A stretch of 64,000 nt of DNA from Marinospirillum minutulum DSM 6287 (GCF_000422325.1 NZ_AULO01000010.1:1-64000); one strand, 5' to 3'; numbered from the stretch's first letter, positions 37,882 to 48,377 are shown. Numbers and translations: made by a program. The notes: generated by a model from the sequence alone, not told the origin.

Positions 37882-38412
37882 ATGATTAACTACCCCTTGC
37901 CCGTACTAGGCTTTGCTGCTTGGAGTGGTACCGGTAAAACAACTTTACTTAAAGCGCTTCTGCCCCGTTTACGCCAGCGTGGATTACGCATTGGCTGTAT
38001 TAAACATGCTCACCATGATTTTGATGTGGATACTCCGGGTAAAGACAGTTACGAATTACGTCATGCGGGTGCTGAACAAATGCTGATAGCCTCCCATAAG
38101 CGTTGGGCGCTAATGGTCGAAGATAGACGCAATGAGCCGCCCATGTTAAGTGAGTTATTAAGTCACCTAGCTACTGACAAGTTAGACTTAGTACTAATCG
38201 AAGGCTTTAAAAATGAAGCTTTCCCTAAAATTGAACTTAATCGCCCTTCAGTTGGCAAACCTTGGCGTTATCAAGAAGATCCGCATGTTGTTGCTGTTGC
38301 CTGTGATGATTTAACGGCTATTCCAGCCGACTGCACACTACCCCAATTAGATTTGAATAATTTAGAGCTACTTGAAGGCTTTATTTTAGATTTTTGTAAG
38401 CTAAGGAGCTGA
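37882..38412 (+). CDS. mobB: Molybdopterin-guanine dinucleotide biosynthesis adapter MobB
   Basis: This small P-loop GTPase assists MobA in making MGD. The 176-residue protein has the Walker A motif SGTGKTTLL (15-23), then KHAHHDFDVDTPGKDSYELR, a hallmark of MobB, and LVLIEGFKNEAFPKIEL. AAAGGAG lies upstream of the ATG. moeA follows immediately, and the four genes from here to moaA are spaced by at most a few bases. Confidence 0.94.
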   Translation: MINYPLPVLGFAAWSGTGKTTLLKALLPRLRQRGLRIGCIKHAHHDFDVDTPGKDSYELRHAGAEQMLIASHKRWALMVEDRRNEPPMLSELLSHLATDKLDLVLIEGFKNEAFPKIELNRPSVGKPWRYQEDPHVVAVACDDLTAIPADCTLPQLDLNNLELLEGFILDFCKLRS

Positions 38413-38413
38413 A

Positions 38414-39706
38414 ATGAGCCTTACTTGTTTCGAACTGACTGATCAAAAAAAACAGCTAACACTTGAAGAAGCGCTAGAAGCTTTGCTTAGTTCTGCCAAC
38501 CAAACCACTCCATGCATTCAATTACCACTCAATAAAGCCGCTGGTTTTACCTTGGCTGAAACCGTTATTGCACCCATAAACGTGCCACAAAACACTAACT
38601 CAGCCATGGATGGTTATGCCTTTAATAGCCAAGATTTAGGCAAGTTTTTAACATGGAAAATAGTTGGCGAGTGCTTAGCAGGTAAAGGTTTTGATAAGCC
38701 CATTAAGGCAGGTGAAGCCGTTTATATAGCTACAGGAGCCACCTTGCCTAAGGGTGTAGATACTGTAGTAATGATTGAACAATGTGTGGTTGAAGGTAAA
38801 GAAGTTAGCTTTACTAACACCGATACAATTCAAGCTGGCAGCAATATTCGGCAAGCTGGCGAAGATATTCAAGAGGGTCAGTCTTTACTAACCACAGGCA
38901 CTCGCTTAGGTGCAGTTCAATTAGGTTTACTTGCCTCTTTAGGCGTTGCCCAAGTAAAAGTTCACCAACCTTTAAAAGTCGCTATTTTTTCTACTGGCGA
39001 TGAAGTTACCGCCCCTGGTGAATCGCTTCCAGCCAACGGTATTTATGATGCTAATCGCTTTACTTTGTTAGGCATGTTGCAAGCCTTAGGTTGCGAGGTA
39101 ACCGACCTAGGCATTCTGCCCGATAGTCTTACAGAAGTGACTAGCGCCTTAAAAAGCGCCAGCCAAAACCACCAGCTAGTTCTCACCAGCGGGGGAGTTT
39201 CTGTAGGTGATGCCGACTTTGTTAAGCAAGCTTTACAAGCCTTAGGTGAAACCCGTTTATGGCGCTTAGCCCTTCGCCCCGGTCGCCCTTTTGCTTTTGG
39301 TCATTTAGGCAAGAATAGCAGCGGCCAAACTTGTTTATTTGCTGGTTTACCCGGCAATCCTGTCGCCACCCTAGTTACTGTTATGCTGCTTATTCAACCT
39401 TTAATTAGGCAGCTTCAAGGTGAAGGCAAGAGTCAGGCAGCTATTTGGCCAGCGCTAGCAGAAGCCAGTTTTTATAGCCGAGTCGGCCGTAGTGATTTTC
39501 ATCGGGGTATTTATAGTTTTACTGCGAGCGGCCAGCTACAAGTTCGCACCACCGGCTCACAAGGTTCTGGCATTTTAACTTCTGCGCATCAGGGTAATTG
39601 TTTAATTCGTATTCCCGATGACAAAGCAGAAATTCCCGCCGGTAAAGTGGTTGCTATTTATCCTTTCCATGAATGGTTACCCAGTTATCAAGGAGCTAGC
39701 CAATGA
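38414..39706 (+). CDS. moeA: Molybdopterin molybdenumtransferase MoeA
   Basis: MoeA inserts molybdate into adenylated molybdopterin. The 430-residue protein shows the conserved parts in order: [60 protein letters not shown] and GLPGNPVA, ending in the beta-barrel C-terminal domain IV. Its ATG is one base after the mobB stop with AAGGAG upstream. It overlaps the moaC-moaD gene by four bases. I see no MogA homologue in the window. Confidence 0.96.
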   Translation: MSLTCFELTDQKKQLTLEEALEALLSSANQTTPCIQLPLNKAAGFTLAETVIAPINVPQNTNSAMDGYAFNSQDLGKFLTWKIVGECLAGKGFDKPIKAGEAVYIATGATLPKGVDTVVMIEQCVVEGKEVSFTNTDTIQAGSNIRQAGEDIQEGQSLLTTGTRLGAVQLGLLASLGVAQVKVHQPLKVAIFSTGDEVTAPGESLPANGIYDANRFTLLGMLQALGCEVTDLGILPDSLTEVTSALKSASQNHQLVLTSGGVSVGDADFVKQALQALGETRLWRLALRPGRPFAFGHLGKNSSGQTCLFAGLPGNPVATLVTVMLLIQPLIRQLQGEGKSQAAIWPALAEASFYSRVGRSDFHRGIYSFTASGQLQVRTTGSQGSGILTSAHQGNCLIRIPDDKAEIPAGKVVAIYPFHEWLPSYQGASQ

Positions 39707-40506
39707 ATCAGTTAAGTCACCTGAATGCTCGTGGTGAAGCACGTATGGTGGATGTTTCAGAAAAACAGATAACTTCACGTACAGCCACCGCCTGCGCCAG
39801 CATTAAAATGCAGCCTTCTACCCTGCAGCTTATTATTGAAGGTGGTCACCCTAAAGGGGATGTGCTCGCCACCGCACGTATTGCTGGCATTATGGCAGCA
39901 AAAAAAACGCCTGAACTTATTCCACTTTGCCACCCTTTAATGCTGAGCAAGGTAGAAATTGATTTAACTGCCGATGAATCCATCCCCGGTATTCTTATTC
40001 ACGCGACTTGTAAACTAGCAGGGCAAACAGGAGTAGAAATGGAAGCCCTTACTGCAGCTTCGGTTGCTGCTTTAACGGTTTATGATATGTGTAAAGCCGT
40101 TGATAAACGCATGATTATTGAAGGTATCAGGGTTTTAGAAAAGAAAGGTGGCAAGTCAGGTGATTGGGATTTTACTGCCGAAGAAACTAACGCAACGCCT
40201 AAAGCTAAGAACACTAGTGCGCCTGAAAAAGCTGTTTCAGCTACAAATACTAATTTTAGTGTGCATTTTTTTGCTGAGCTACGTGAGCAACTGGGTGTGG
40301 ATAAGTTATCGCTTAGCTTGGTAGATCTGCCTAGCCCTAGCCTTGCAGAATTAGTGACTCAGCTACGCAACCGAGATAAAAAATGGGACAAGCATCTAGC
40401 CAATAGTAATTTGTTAATGGCAGTTAACCAGCAAATGGCTAAGCCTAGCTACCAAATTCAACCAGGTGATGAAGTGGCCTTCTTTCCACCGGTCACTGGG
40501 GGCTAA
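39703..40506 (+). CDS. MoaC-MoaD fusion: cyclic pyranopterin monophosphate synthase plus molybdopterin synthase small subunit
   Basis: One 267-residue frame joins two enzymes of the same pathway. Residues 1-160 are a full MoaC ([50 protein letters not shown], ending KKGGKSGDW), which turns the MoaA product into cPMP. After an Ala/Thr/Lys linker (about 161-186) comes a full MoaD, the ubiquitin-like sulfur carrier, ending in the required Gly-Gly (FFPPVTGG) at the true C terminus, so it can still be thiocarboxylated. No separate moaD is present. moaE follows after three bases. The fusion is continuous, with no frameshift. Confidence 0.93.
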   Translation: MNQLSHLNARGEARMVDVSEKQITSRTATACASIKMQPSTLQLIIEGGHPKGDVLATARIAGIMAAKKTPELIPLCHPLMLSKVEIDLTADESIPGILIHATCKLAGQTGVEMEALTAASVAALTVYDMCKAVDKRMIIEGIRVLEKKGGKSGDWDFTAEETNATPKAKNTSAPEKAVSATNTNFSVHFFAELREQLGVDKLSLSLVDLPSPSLAELVTQLRNRDKKWDKHLANSNLLMAVNQQMAKPSYQIQPGDEVAFFPPVTGG

Positions 40507-40509
40507 CTC

Positions 40510-40995
40510 ATGAATAACCGTAATTATGTTAGTGTTCAATCAAAAGTTTTTGATTTAAACCAAGAAACACAAGCACTGATCAAGGGGCGAAGTGATCTGG
40601 GTGCACTAGTCACTTTTACTGGTTATGTTAGAGACTTTAATGAAAAGCCTGATGTGCTAGCCCTAACTTTAGAGCATTACCCAGGCATGACCGAGCAGGC
40701 ATTAAAAGCAATTTTACAAGAAGCGGAACAACGCTGGGCATTAAAAGGTACCCGTATTATTCACCGCATAGGTCGTATGGAACCCAGTGACCCAATTGTT
40801 TTAGTAGCTACTTCTTCAGCCCATAGACAAGATGCTTTTGATGCCTGTAACTTTATAATGGATTATCTAAAAACCCGTGCGCCCTTTTGGAAAAAAGAAC
40901 ATACCCTAACGGGTGATTACTGGGTTAGCGCTCGTACTAGTGATACTCAAGCAGCAGAACGCTGGAAGCCAACCTTGGAGGTAAACTCACCATGA
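40510..40995 (+). CDS. moaE: Molybdopterin synthase catalytic (large) subunit MoaE
   Basis: MoaE combines with MoaD to sulfurate cPMP into molybdopterin. The 161-residue protein has the family motifs [45 protein letters not shown] and the C-terminal [10 protein letters not shown] with the conserved lysines. It lies three bases after the moaC-moaD fusion, so catalytic and carrier subunits are made together. Its stop overlaps the moaA start by four bases. Confidence 0.96.
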   Translation: MNNRNYVSVQSKVFDLNQETQALIKGRSDLGALVTFTGYVRDFNEKPDVLALTLEHYPGMTEQALKAILQEAEQRWALKGTRIIHRIGRMEPSDPIVLVATSSAHRQDAFDACNFIMDYLKTRAPFWKKEHTLTGDYWVSARTSDTQAAERWKPTLEVNSP

Positions 40996-41999
40996 ACCAA
41001 GTTGCGCAGTTAACCAACACACTAGTAGACAACTTTGGTCGCCAAGTCACCTATGTGCGCTTATCAGTAACCGACCGTTGTGATTTTCGCTGTGTTTATT
41101 GCATGAGCGAGAGCATGACCTTCTTGCCCAAAGAAAGCATTTTAAGCCTAGAAGAAATTGGCCGCATTGCTCAAGTGTTTTCTGAACTAGGTGTCGAGAA
41201 AATTCGCCTAACCGGTGGTGAACCTTTAGTTAGGCGAGACGTCATGCAGGTGATTGATTACATAGGTGGACTAGGCCTAAAAGACTTTGCTATGACTACC
41301 AATGGCAGCCAATTACCCCGCTACGCCAAAGATTTAAAAACTGCTGGCTTACACCGTTTAAATATCAGCCTAGATTCTTTAGATGCCAAAAAGTTTAAGC
41401 GCATTACTCGCACAGGCAATTTGCAGCAGGTACTTGATGGCATAGATGCTGCTATTCAGGCAGGCTTTAAGGGTATTAAACTGAATGCGGTTATTATGAA
41501 AGGCCGCAATGAAGATGAAGTTTTAGATTTAGTGGAATTTGCACGCAGCAAAAAAATAGATATAAGTTTTATTGAAGAAATGCCCTTAGGCGTGGTTTCA
41601 GACCATGAACGAGGCGAGACTTACTGCTCGAGTGATGAAGTGCGTAAAATTATTACTAGCCGTTACGCCTTAACAGCCAATAAAGCTAAGACTGCTGGCC
41701 CTTCACGCTATTATTCTATGCCCGACTCTTCAATTAACTTAGGCTTTATTTCACCCCATTCGCATAACTTTTGTGGCGACTGCAATAGAGTAAGAGTCAC
41801 TGTTGAAGGCCGTTTATTGCTTTGCTTAGGTAATGAACACTCGATTGATTTACGTCCCTACCTACGCAACCATCCACAAAATAACCAGCCACTGAAACAA
41901 GCGATTATTGATTCTATGGCCATTAAACCTGAACGCCACCATTTTACTAATGATGGTGACGTCCAGGTCGTTCGTATGATGAATATGACTGGCGGGTAA
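40992..41999 (+). CDS. moaA: GTP 3',8-cyclase MoaA
   Basis: This radical-SAM enzyme begins Mo-cofactor synthesis by cyclising GTP. The 335-residue protein has the N-terminal cluster motif C-x3-C-x2-C (C30, C34, C37 in CDFRCVYC) and the C-terminal cluster motif in [10 protein letters not shown] and LLCLGN. It ends in Gly-Gly (MTGG), as required in MoaA. It is last of the Moco operon and converges with ttrA. An inverted repeat between the two stops probably ends both transcripts. Confidence 0.97.
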   Translation: MNQVAQLTNTLVDNFGRQVTYVRLSVTDRCDFRCVYCMSESMTFLPKESILSLEEIGRIAQVFSELGVEKIRLTGGEPLVRRDVMQVIDYIGGLGLKDFAMTTNGSQLPRYAKDLKTAGLHRLNISLDSLDAKKFKRITRTGNLQQVLDGIDAAIQAGFKGIKLNAVIMKGRNEDEVLDLVEFARSKKIDISFIEEMPLGVVSDHERGETYCSSDEVRKIITSRYALTANKAKTAGPSRYYSMPDSSINLGFISPHSHNFCGDCNRVRVTVEGRLLLCLGNEHSIDLRPYLRNHPQNNQPLKQAIIDSMAIKPERHHFTNDGDVQVVRMMNMTGG

Positions 42000-42028
42000 A
42001 TTACTACTTACGTAGTTATCACTGTGTT

Positions 42029-42088
42029 AAAAACCTGCTCAAAATGCTCATTTACCCAGAAGTAAACTGCGCTTCCTCGCAGGTTTTT
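42029..42088 (+). terminator. Long inverted repeat between moaA and ttrA, probable bidirectional terminator
   Basis: AAAAACCTGC (42029-42038) and GCAGGTTTTT (42079-42088) are perfect complements. The 40-base interior holds a second small hairpin, TTTAC-CCAGAA-GTAAA (42051-42066). Both strands end the outer stem in T5. The loop is unusually large for an intrinsic terminator. Confidence 0.55.
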
Positions 42089-42145
42089 GCCTTGTGCTAA
42101 CGTCCTCAGTAACATAATTTTATCTAGTGTTTAGACCAGTATAAA

Positions 42146-45100
42146 TCAGCTTGTACCTAGGCGTGTTACTCGTACGGGTAAGCCTTGGCGAATTGCAGAG
42201 CCACTGATAGGTTCTAACCAAGTACCATCCACATTACGAGTGGGGTCACGGAAACCTAGGTCGTTAATATTTAGGCCAGCACGCATCCAAGGCATATCAG
42301 GCTGAGACTCACCATCAATGATATGGGGTGTTGCACCTAAATCACGGTGTCCATAACCATGCTCTATACCTAACGAACCTGGCATCACGCTTTCACTCAC
42401 TAAGGCTAAACCCACAACCTCACCACCAGGGCTTTCTATGCTGATGGTGTCGCCATGCTTAATGCCAAAACGCTGGGCATCTTTAATGTTCATCTGCACG
42501 GGGTTATAAGGCTTAATCATTCTTAAACGCTCATTACCTATGGCATAAGAGTTCATCAGGTTCGACTTAAATGAGAAGGCTAGCAATGGCCATTCTTGCT
42601 CAGTAAACACTTCCCTCATTGGCTGTTTGTTAGCCAACAAAGGGTGACTGTGACGAGGCACACCTGAGTTAAACTCACCATTCATGGTATCAATACTAGT
42701 GCCTATGGTTTCACTATAAACACACAGGGTTTTAGTCCAAGCATTCTTTAACTGCTCACCTTTATAGTGGTCTGTTGCATCTTCAAAACGTCCGCCACGG
42801 GCATAAAGGAAGTTAACTGGCCCCCGCTCTTCTTCTTTTAGCGTTTTTTCTACTTCTGGCTGTAAACGCACTATGCCACTATGCGCTAAATCGTCTTCAC
42901 TCGCTGAGGGTAAAGGCTTACCTAAAAAGGCAATATTGGCTGCCATGCGTAGGTAATAATCTTCAGCACGGTTTAAAGGGTGCAAATTGCCGTCTGCATC
43001 TGGAATGGCATTCTCACCAAAACCTTTTAAACCTAAACGCTTAGCCACAGCAATAAAGAAGGCATCCATACTCACAGGTTCGCCTTCAGCAGTTTTTTGC
43101 TGACGTGGTTCAACCACTGGCCAACAGGCCGTCGTTAACTTACCTAGCGCACCTTTCCAAGCACCGGTAAAACCCCAAACCTCATACATCACTGAGTCAG
43201 GCACTATATAGTCAGCAAAGCGGTTGGTTTCGTTAATAAAGCCATCCACAGCAACAAATAAACCTAAGCGCTTGGGGTCTTTTAATTTATCAGCAATAGT
43301 TGCTTCTAAACCTGCTTGGCCATAAATGGGGTTAGCCATGCAACCAATTAAGGCTTTAATTGGGTAGGGGTAGCCATCTAAAGCCGAAGGTAGGTGTTCG
43401 GTTAGTGTTGGTGGTGCAATGGGACGCCAAGGTGCACGAGAAGGGTAAGGGTTTTCACCCGCTGCAACCTTACGCTTATATTCAGACGATTTTTGGTAAG
43501 GAAAGCGTGAGCGCGATAAAAACACACCTTTAGGACCACGCTTACCTGGGAAGTCGGCCAAGTTATAACGTGGACCTTTACCAGCACCATTAAAGATACC
43601 ACCACCCACTGAACTACCACCCTTACGGTTGTAGTTAGCAGCGAGTAGGTTAAGCATCTGCACACCAAAGGCTGAGTAGAAGCCGTTGCCTGACATCATG
43701 CCACCATGACAGTTCACTACTGCACGGCGACCATGACTCGCAAACTTAGCCGCTAGTTCAATAATTTTTTCTTGTGGAATACCACAATGCTCAGCATAGG
43801 TTGCTAGGTCGTATTCATTGGCCGATTCACGCAATAAAGTCATGCTGCTTTTTACTAATACCGTTTCGCCACCAACTAACTCGACTTCACGCTCAACAAA
43901 TAATTCAGCGGCTAGCACAGATTCGCTGCTCACCAACTTACCTGCAGCATCAACCACCAGAGGCACATCAGCATCACTACCTGCTTCTGCTAAACCTAGG
44001 TCACTGGCTCTTAAAAAGAAGCTTTCGCGTGGGTGGACCTTAGTGGTGATAACTAAATGGGTAGCATTAGAGTGACTGACTTCATCTTTGGCATCAGCCG
44101 CTTTTTTACCCGGTAATTCTAAGAAGTCTTTAGCATAACCTTGGTTGTCTAACAGCCACTGAATAATCGCCATAGCAAACGCACTGTCAGAACCTGGGCG
44201 AATGGGTACCCAATGATTGTTATCTGCCGCATGAGAAGCCGCAGCATTCAAAGCAGGGTCAACAATTACATACTCTAGCGTACCTTGCGCACGGGCTTTA
44301 GCAATTAAGCGACCTTGTAACTTAAAAGGGTTACCCGCTTGGCTAGGTGCAGTACCTATGTACATAATAAATTCTGCGTTTTTAATATCAGGCTTAACGT
44401 GCGCATTGCTTACCAAGTTATTCATGACCGCGCCTGAGCCCATACGGAAGGCCAAGCCACAATAAGAACCATGGTGCCCATAGTTACGGGTCGCAAAAGC
44501 ATTTAAGGTAAAGCGCTTTAGCAAGTCGGAACGACCATAGTCGGTCGCTTCCATCACCATTAACTGGTTAGCTTTAGGACCGTACTCAGGGTTTTCTGGG
44601 TCAATCAGCTCATCGTGGTTATGAATCGTACGTAAACCATCAACATGGCCTTCACCAAACAAATCACCGCCTTCACAAATTTCTTCAATCAGCTGTTCAA
44701 AAGAAATCTTTTCCCATTTGCGCTCACCACGTCCAGCAACACGCTTTAAGCAATGGTCAATACGGAAAGGGTTGTCTAGCTGCGACATCATGGCGTTACC
44801 ACGCGCACAAGCAGTGGAACGGTTTTGCTGACCCTGCTCTGCATAAGCACTTAAGCCACGTAAGGCTTCAACCACGGGTGTTTTCATGGGTAGGTGTTCA
44901 TCAGCCGATAGCGGGTGATAAGGGTTACCTGAAACACGCAAAACTTTTTCTGTGGTGTTATCAATACGTACTCTAACGCCACACTGAGTTGTACAGCCAT
45001 AACAAATAGTAAAGGCAACTCGCTGATCTGGGTTAAGGGTTAGCTCACCTGTTTTCAAATCAACGCTGTATTCTGGCGCTAAAGAATTACCATGAATACG

Positions 45101-45238
45101 GTCTTTAGGTTTTTCGCCCGCACTACCCGTTACACCTTTAGCTAGCTTAATAAGTGGGTCTGAATAACCGGCAGCAAAGGTAGCAGCACCACCGGCAGCA
45201 ACCGCACCTTTAAGTAAACGACGACGAGATTTATCCAT
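42146..45238 (-). CDS. ttrA: Tetrathionate reductase subunit A (molybdopterin catalytic subunit)
   Basis: TtrA reduces tetrathionate to thiosulfate in the periplasm as terminal oxidase of anaerobic respiration. The 1030-residue protein begins with a twin-arginine signal (SRRRLLKG). A 4Fe-4S motif follows (CYGCTTQCGV). It then closely tracks Salmonella TtrA: KWEKISFEQLIEEICEGGDL, FGEGHVDGLRTIH, GHHGSYCGLAFRMGSGA with the probable Mo-ligand Cys, HGGMMSGNGFY and EHGYGHRDLGATPH. The C terminus is complete. It is the last of ttrB-ttrC-ttrA, overlapping ttrC by eight bases. The neighbouring Moco genes would supply its bis-MGD. No ttrS/ttrR is adjacent. Confidence 0.92.
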   Translation of the reverse strand: MDKSRRRLLKGAVAAGGAATFAAGYSDPLIKLAKGVTGSAGEKPKDRIHGNSLAPEYSVDLKTGELTLNPDQRVAFTICYGCTTQCGVRVRIDNTTEKVLRVSGNPYHPLSADEHLPMKTPVVEALRGLSAYAEQGQQNRSTACARGNAMMSQLDNPFRIDHCLKRVAGRGERKWEKISFEQLIEEICEGGDLFGEGHVDGLRTIHNHDELIDPENPEYGPKANQLMVMEATDYGRSDLLKRFTLNAFATRNYGHHGSYCGLAFRMGSGAVMNNLVSNAHVKPDIKNAEFIMYIGTAPSQAGNPFKLQGRLIAKARAQGTLEYVIVDPALNAAASHAADNNHWVPIRPGSDSAFAMAIIQWLLDNQGYAKDFLELPGKKAADAKDEVSHSNATHLVITTKVHPRESFFLRASDLGLAEAGSDADVPLVVDAAGKLVSSESVLAAELFVEREVELVGGETVLVKSSMTLLRESANEYDLATYAEHCGIPQEKIIELAAKFASHGRRAVVNCHGGMMSGNGFYSAFGVQMLNLLAANYNRKGGSSVGGGIFNGAGKGPRYNLADFPGKRGPKGVFLSRSRFPYQKSSEYKRKVAAGENPYPSRAPWRPIAPPTLTEHLPSALDGYPYPIKALIGCMANPIYGQAGLEATIADKLKDPKRLGLFVAVDGFINETNRFADYIVPDSVMYEVWGFTGAWKGALGKLTTACWPVVEPRQQKTAEGEPVSMDAFFIAVAKRLGLKGFGENAIPDADGNLHPLNRAEDYYLRMAANIAFLGKPLPSASEDDLAHSGIVRLQPEVEKTLKEEERGPVNFLYARGGRFEDATDHYKGEQLKNAWTKTLCVYSETIGTSIDTMNGEFNSGVPRHSHPLLANKQPMREVFTEQEWPLLAFSFKSNLMNSYAIGNERLRMIKPYNPVQMNIKDAQRFGIKHGDTISIESPGGEVVGLALVSESVMPGSLGIEHGYGHRDLGATPHIIDGESQPDMPWMRAGLNINDLGFRDPTRNVDGTWLEPISGSAIRQGLPVRVTRLGTS

Positions 45239-46412
45239 GGCTAGTTGCTCCTTTAGCAGCTGAATCTATATTAGTAGCAGGTTGAATATCGGTTGCTACA
45301 CCACCTTGTTGGGCATCACGCCAAGGAACAAACAAATCTATCAACAACATTACCGCTAGCCATAAACCAAAAGTACCAACAATCCCTAATAAACCAGAAG
45401 AACCGGCAGGAATACCATAGTGGTGGAAGCCAGCACTGTTACGTGCCACATGCTGCACATCCATTAATACTACCCAGCGGAACATCCAACCCAGGTGAAT
45501 AGCCACCAAGCCTAATAACCAAACCCAAGAGTGTAAGGCTGGACGCTTGCTTGTGTTGAACAGCATATAAAGCGTTCCCACAAACAGAACAACTGCGGTA
45601 ATGCTTCCCCAGAGTGCAGTAGCTCGCCAAGAATCACTAAAGCGTATCGATTCTATTGCTGCAGCAACTGAACCTTGTGGGTCGTTAATACCGCCCAATA
45701 CCCAAGCCGCTGCAATCGCCGCTGCTGCCAAGGTAGCAACCAGCATCACTTTTAACATTTGGCTATTCACGGCGCTGTTTTTCATTTGCGTAACACGGTT
45801 TAAAAGCAGCATTAAACCTGCCGCTGTAATAAAACCAGTCGCTACAAACATAGGCGGTAGCCAGTGGGTATTCCATAAAGGACGTGCTTTAACTATGGCA
45901 ACTTCGGCACCCGTATAAAGCATAATGCCGGTAGAAAAAACCAGCGCAATAACGCCCACAACTACCATTAAAATCTTCGGTGTTGGGCTAGTGCCTAAAG
46001 AAATCCAGCGGGAAACAAAACCTAAAAAGCCAGGTGCTTGACGGTTAGCTTGTAAAGCAGGACGCCAAGCCATCCAAGTTAAACCCATTACGCTAAACAA
46101 ATAGAGTGGCAGAATCACACTACCGACCGACATCCAAGAATGGGTATTGGCATAGGCATAAAAATGCCAAAAGCGTAATGGTTGGTGCAAGTCAGCCAAT
46201 AAGGCCACAGGCGCAACTAGCGTGGCACTTAAACAGGCTAAAAGTGCTAAACGTGCCGTAGGCAACCAGTCTTTTTTACCAAAAATTAACGCCGGCGCTG
46301 CTAACCAAAGGGTGGCATAAGATAAGGCAATTAAGAAAAAATACTGTACCGCCCAAGGGTACCAAGCAATGGGGTAGCGGGGTGCGAGTAACTCAATGGC
46401 CACGGAATTCAT
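45231..46412 (-). CDS. ttrC: Tetrathionate reductase subunit C (NrfD/PsrC-like quinol-oxidising membrane anchor)
   Basis: This integral membrane subunit oxidises quinol and passes electrons to TtrB. The 393-residue protein has about nine or ten hydrophobic helices. It starts with the IAWYPWAVQYFFLI segment that is shared with Salmonella TtrC (a longer soluble start is absent). The motif LHQPLRFWHFYAYANTHSWM is typical of NrfD-family anchors. It overlaps ttrB by 20 bases and ttrA by eight, which fits a tightly coupled operon. A general polysulfide-reductase anchor is the alternative, but the TtrA partner decides. Confidence 0.9.
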   Translation of the reverse strand: MNSVAIELLAPRYPIAWYPWAVQYFFLIALSYATLWLAAPALIFGKKDWLPTARLALLACLSATLVAPVALLADLHQPLRFWHFYAYANTHSWMSVGSVILPLYLFSVMGLTWMAWRPALQANRQAPGFLGFVSRWISLGTSPTPKILMVVVGVIALVFSTGIMLYTGAEVAIVKARPLWNTHWLPPMFVATGFITAAGLMLLLNRVTQMKNSAVNSQMLKVMLVATLAAAAIAAAWVLGGINDPQGSVAAAIESIRFSDSWRATALWGSITAVVLFVGTLYMLFNTSKRPALHSWVWLLGLVAIHLGWMFRWVVLMDVQHVARNSAGFHHYGIPAGSSGLLGIVGTFGLWLAVMLLIDLFVPWRDAQQGGVATDIQPATNIDSAAKGATSHG

Positions 46413-47172
46413 AACCCATCTCCTTACCTTGATCGTCTAGAACTTCAAGAAGTGCAGCTTCAGCCACAGGGCGTGTTACAAAGCGCTCATCCATACCCAA
46501 GTAGAACACCTGAGGAACGGTATTTTTTTCTGGCTGTAAAACCATTAACTGCTCACCATATTCAGCAATCATCTGGCTAATTTGGCTATTAGGATCACGC
46601 ATATCACCAATAATACGTGCGCCACCTACACAAGATTCTACGCAAGCAGGCAATAAACCCGCTTCTAAGCGGTGTGCACAGAAGGTGCATTTATCAGCGG
46701 TTTGAGTTTTGTCATTAATAAAACGTGCATCGTAAGGGCAGGCGTTAACGCAGTAGGCACAGCCCACACAGCGGTCGCTGTCGACTACTACTATGCCATC
46801 TTGACGCTGGAAAGTTGCTTCAACGGGGCAAACAGGTACACAAGGCGGGTTTTCACAGTGGTTACACAGGCGTGGCAACATAAAGGTTGCTAGTGCACCG
46901 CTGGCTTGGTCTTCAACTTCATACTGAGAAACGGTGGTACGAAACTTACCCATAGGGGCAGCGTTTTCTATATGACAAGAAACCGTACAAGCCTGACAAC
47001 CTATGCATTGGCGTAAATCAATTAGCATTCCATAGCGTTTAGTAGGGTCACCTTCACGGCGGGCGGGCTGGGCGTTTATTCCAGCAGTCGCAATGCTAGA
47101 AAGTGGAACAAGTGCTACGCCAGCACTAAGGCGAGCCAATTGTCCCAGTAGGGAACGGCGCATTAAATCCAT
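46393..47172 (-). CDS. ttrB: Tetrathionate reductase subunit B (4Fe-4S electron transfer)
   Basis: This ferredoxin-like subunit carries electrons from TtrC to TtrA. The 259-residue protein has an N-terminal Tat-like signal (MRRSLLGQLARL then a hydrophobic stretch to SIATAG) and four 4Fe-4S cysteine clusters: CIGCQACTVSCH, CNHCENPPCVPVCP, CVGCAYCVNACPY and CTFCAHRLEAGLLPACVESC. GGAGG stands just before the ATG at 47172. It is the first gene of ttrBCA, the same order as in Salmonella, and lies 51 bases from the patB stop on the same strand. Confidence 0.92.
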   Translation of the reverse strand: MDLMRRSLLGQLARLSAGVALVPLSSIATAGINAQPARREGDPTKRYGMLIDLRQCIGCQACTVSCHIENAAPMGKFRTTVSQYEVEDQASGALATFMLPRLCNHCENPPCVPVCPVEATFQRQDGIVVVDSDRCVGCAYCVNACPYDARFINDKTQTADKCTFCAHRLEAGLLPACVESCVGGARIIGDMRDPNSQISQMIAEYGEQLMVLQPEKNTVPQVFYLGMDERFVTRPVAEAALLEVLDDQGKEMGYEFRGH

Positions 47173-47223
47173 GGTGCCTCCGGCAACAAGAAAAAGGGTG
47201 CAGTTAAAACATAAGCTTATAAC

Positions 47224-48351
47224 CTAGTTTATTACCCCTTCATTATATAGTACTTTAGCCATACGTTGCAGCGCTTGCTGTAATTGCGTTGCAGAACAAC
47301 CAAAGTTTAGTCGCACATGGCTGTTTTTGCCATAAGCCTCGCCGGGGGATAGTGCTACACCCCCATCTAAAAAAGCTTGTATTGGATTAGTTAATTGCAA
47401 AGCAGAAACATCTAACCAAGCAACAAAAGTGGCTTGAGGGCGCTGGTAGCCAATTTGCGGAAAGTCTTTAAGCCAGTCTTCTAAAATAGCTAAATTAGCA
47501 TTTAAATGGACTTTAAGTGCTGCTAACCAATCATGCCCTCCCTGCCAAGCCGCTTGGGCAGCGACCAAACCTAGGTAGTTCATATCTGGCATTAGGCCAC
47601 GCATTTTTTTGCGGTAACTGGCACGCAATTCTGGGTTAGGAATAACTGCAACGGCACAAGACAGGCCAGCAATATTGAAGGTTTTACTGGGTGCCATAAG
47701 GGTGACAGAATGCTGGGCAGCAGTTTCACTAACACTGGCATAAGGCACATGACGTAGACCTGGCTCTAGAATTAAATCACTCCAAATATCATCAGAAATA
47801 ACCAATAAGTTATTTTCTTCTGCCATATCAGCCAGCTTTTCTAGCTCTTTTCGGCTATACACTTTGCCTAGTGGGTTTTGTGGGTTGCACAAAACTAAGG
47901 CTGATGTTTCTGGTTTTAAATAAGAGGCTAGTTTACTGGTGTTAACTGGCATATCGAGCGTAGGGCGTTTTCTTAGCTGGCCTAATACCCGAATGGGTGG
48001 ATAAACTGGCGACTGAACCAATAATCCCTGCTCGGGTTTAAGCCAAGCTTCTACTGCAAGGTTAAACCCTGGCACTACACCAGGAATCCATACCAACCAA
48101 TCTTTTTCTACTTGCCAGTTATATTGGCTAGCACACCAATCTATAAAAGCCTGATTAAGCCCTTGAGGCACTTCACCATAGCCAAACACACCAGCGGCTA
48201 CCGCTTTACTTAAAGCCTCTTGTACCACCGGTGGTGAAGTTAAATCCATATCTGCAACCCACATGGGAATAACATCTTGCTGCTCATAACGTTGCCATTT
48301 AAGGCTAGCTGTATTTTTACGTTCCACCGGTGTTACAAAATCAAAACTCAT
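47224..48351 (-). CDS. PatB/MalY-type PLP-dependent C-S lyase (cystathionine beta-lyase-like)
   Basis: This fold type I PLP enzyme probably cleaves C-S bonds of cystathionine or cysteine conjugates. The 375-residue protein begins FDFVTPVERKNTASLKW, has DVIPMWVADMD (a MalY/PatB hallmark), the substrate-binding LVLCNPQNPLGKVYS and the PLP lysine in APSKTFNIAGLSCA. Length and motifs are normal. It lies upstream of ttrB and downstream of a chemoreceptor on the same strand with short gaps, but no functional link is evident. A general aminotransferase role cannot be excluded. Confidence 0.85.
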   Translation of the reverse strand: MSFDFVTPVERKNTASLKWQRYEQQDVIPMWVADMDLTSPPVVQEALSKAVAAGVFGYGEVPQGLNQAFIDWCASQYNWQVEKDWLVWIPGVVPGFNLAVEAWLKPEQGLLVQSPVYPPIRVLGQLRKRPTLDMPVNTSKLASYLKPETSALVLCNPQNPLGKVYSRKELEKLADMAEENNLLVISDDIWSDLILEPGLRHVPYASVSETAAQHSVTLMAPSKTFNIAGLSCAVAVIPNPELRASYRKKMRGLMPDMNYLGLVAAQAAWQGGHDWLAALKVHLNANLAILEDWLKDFPQIGYQRPQATFVAWLDVSALQLTNPIQAFLDGGVALSPGEAYGKNSHVRLNFGCSATQLQQALQRMAKVLYNEGVIN

Positions 48352-48377
48352 ATTTATACTCTATAAAATAGCTTAAG

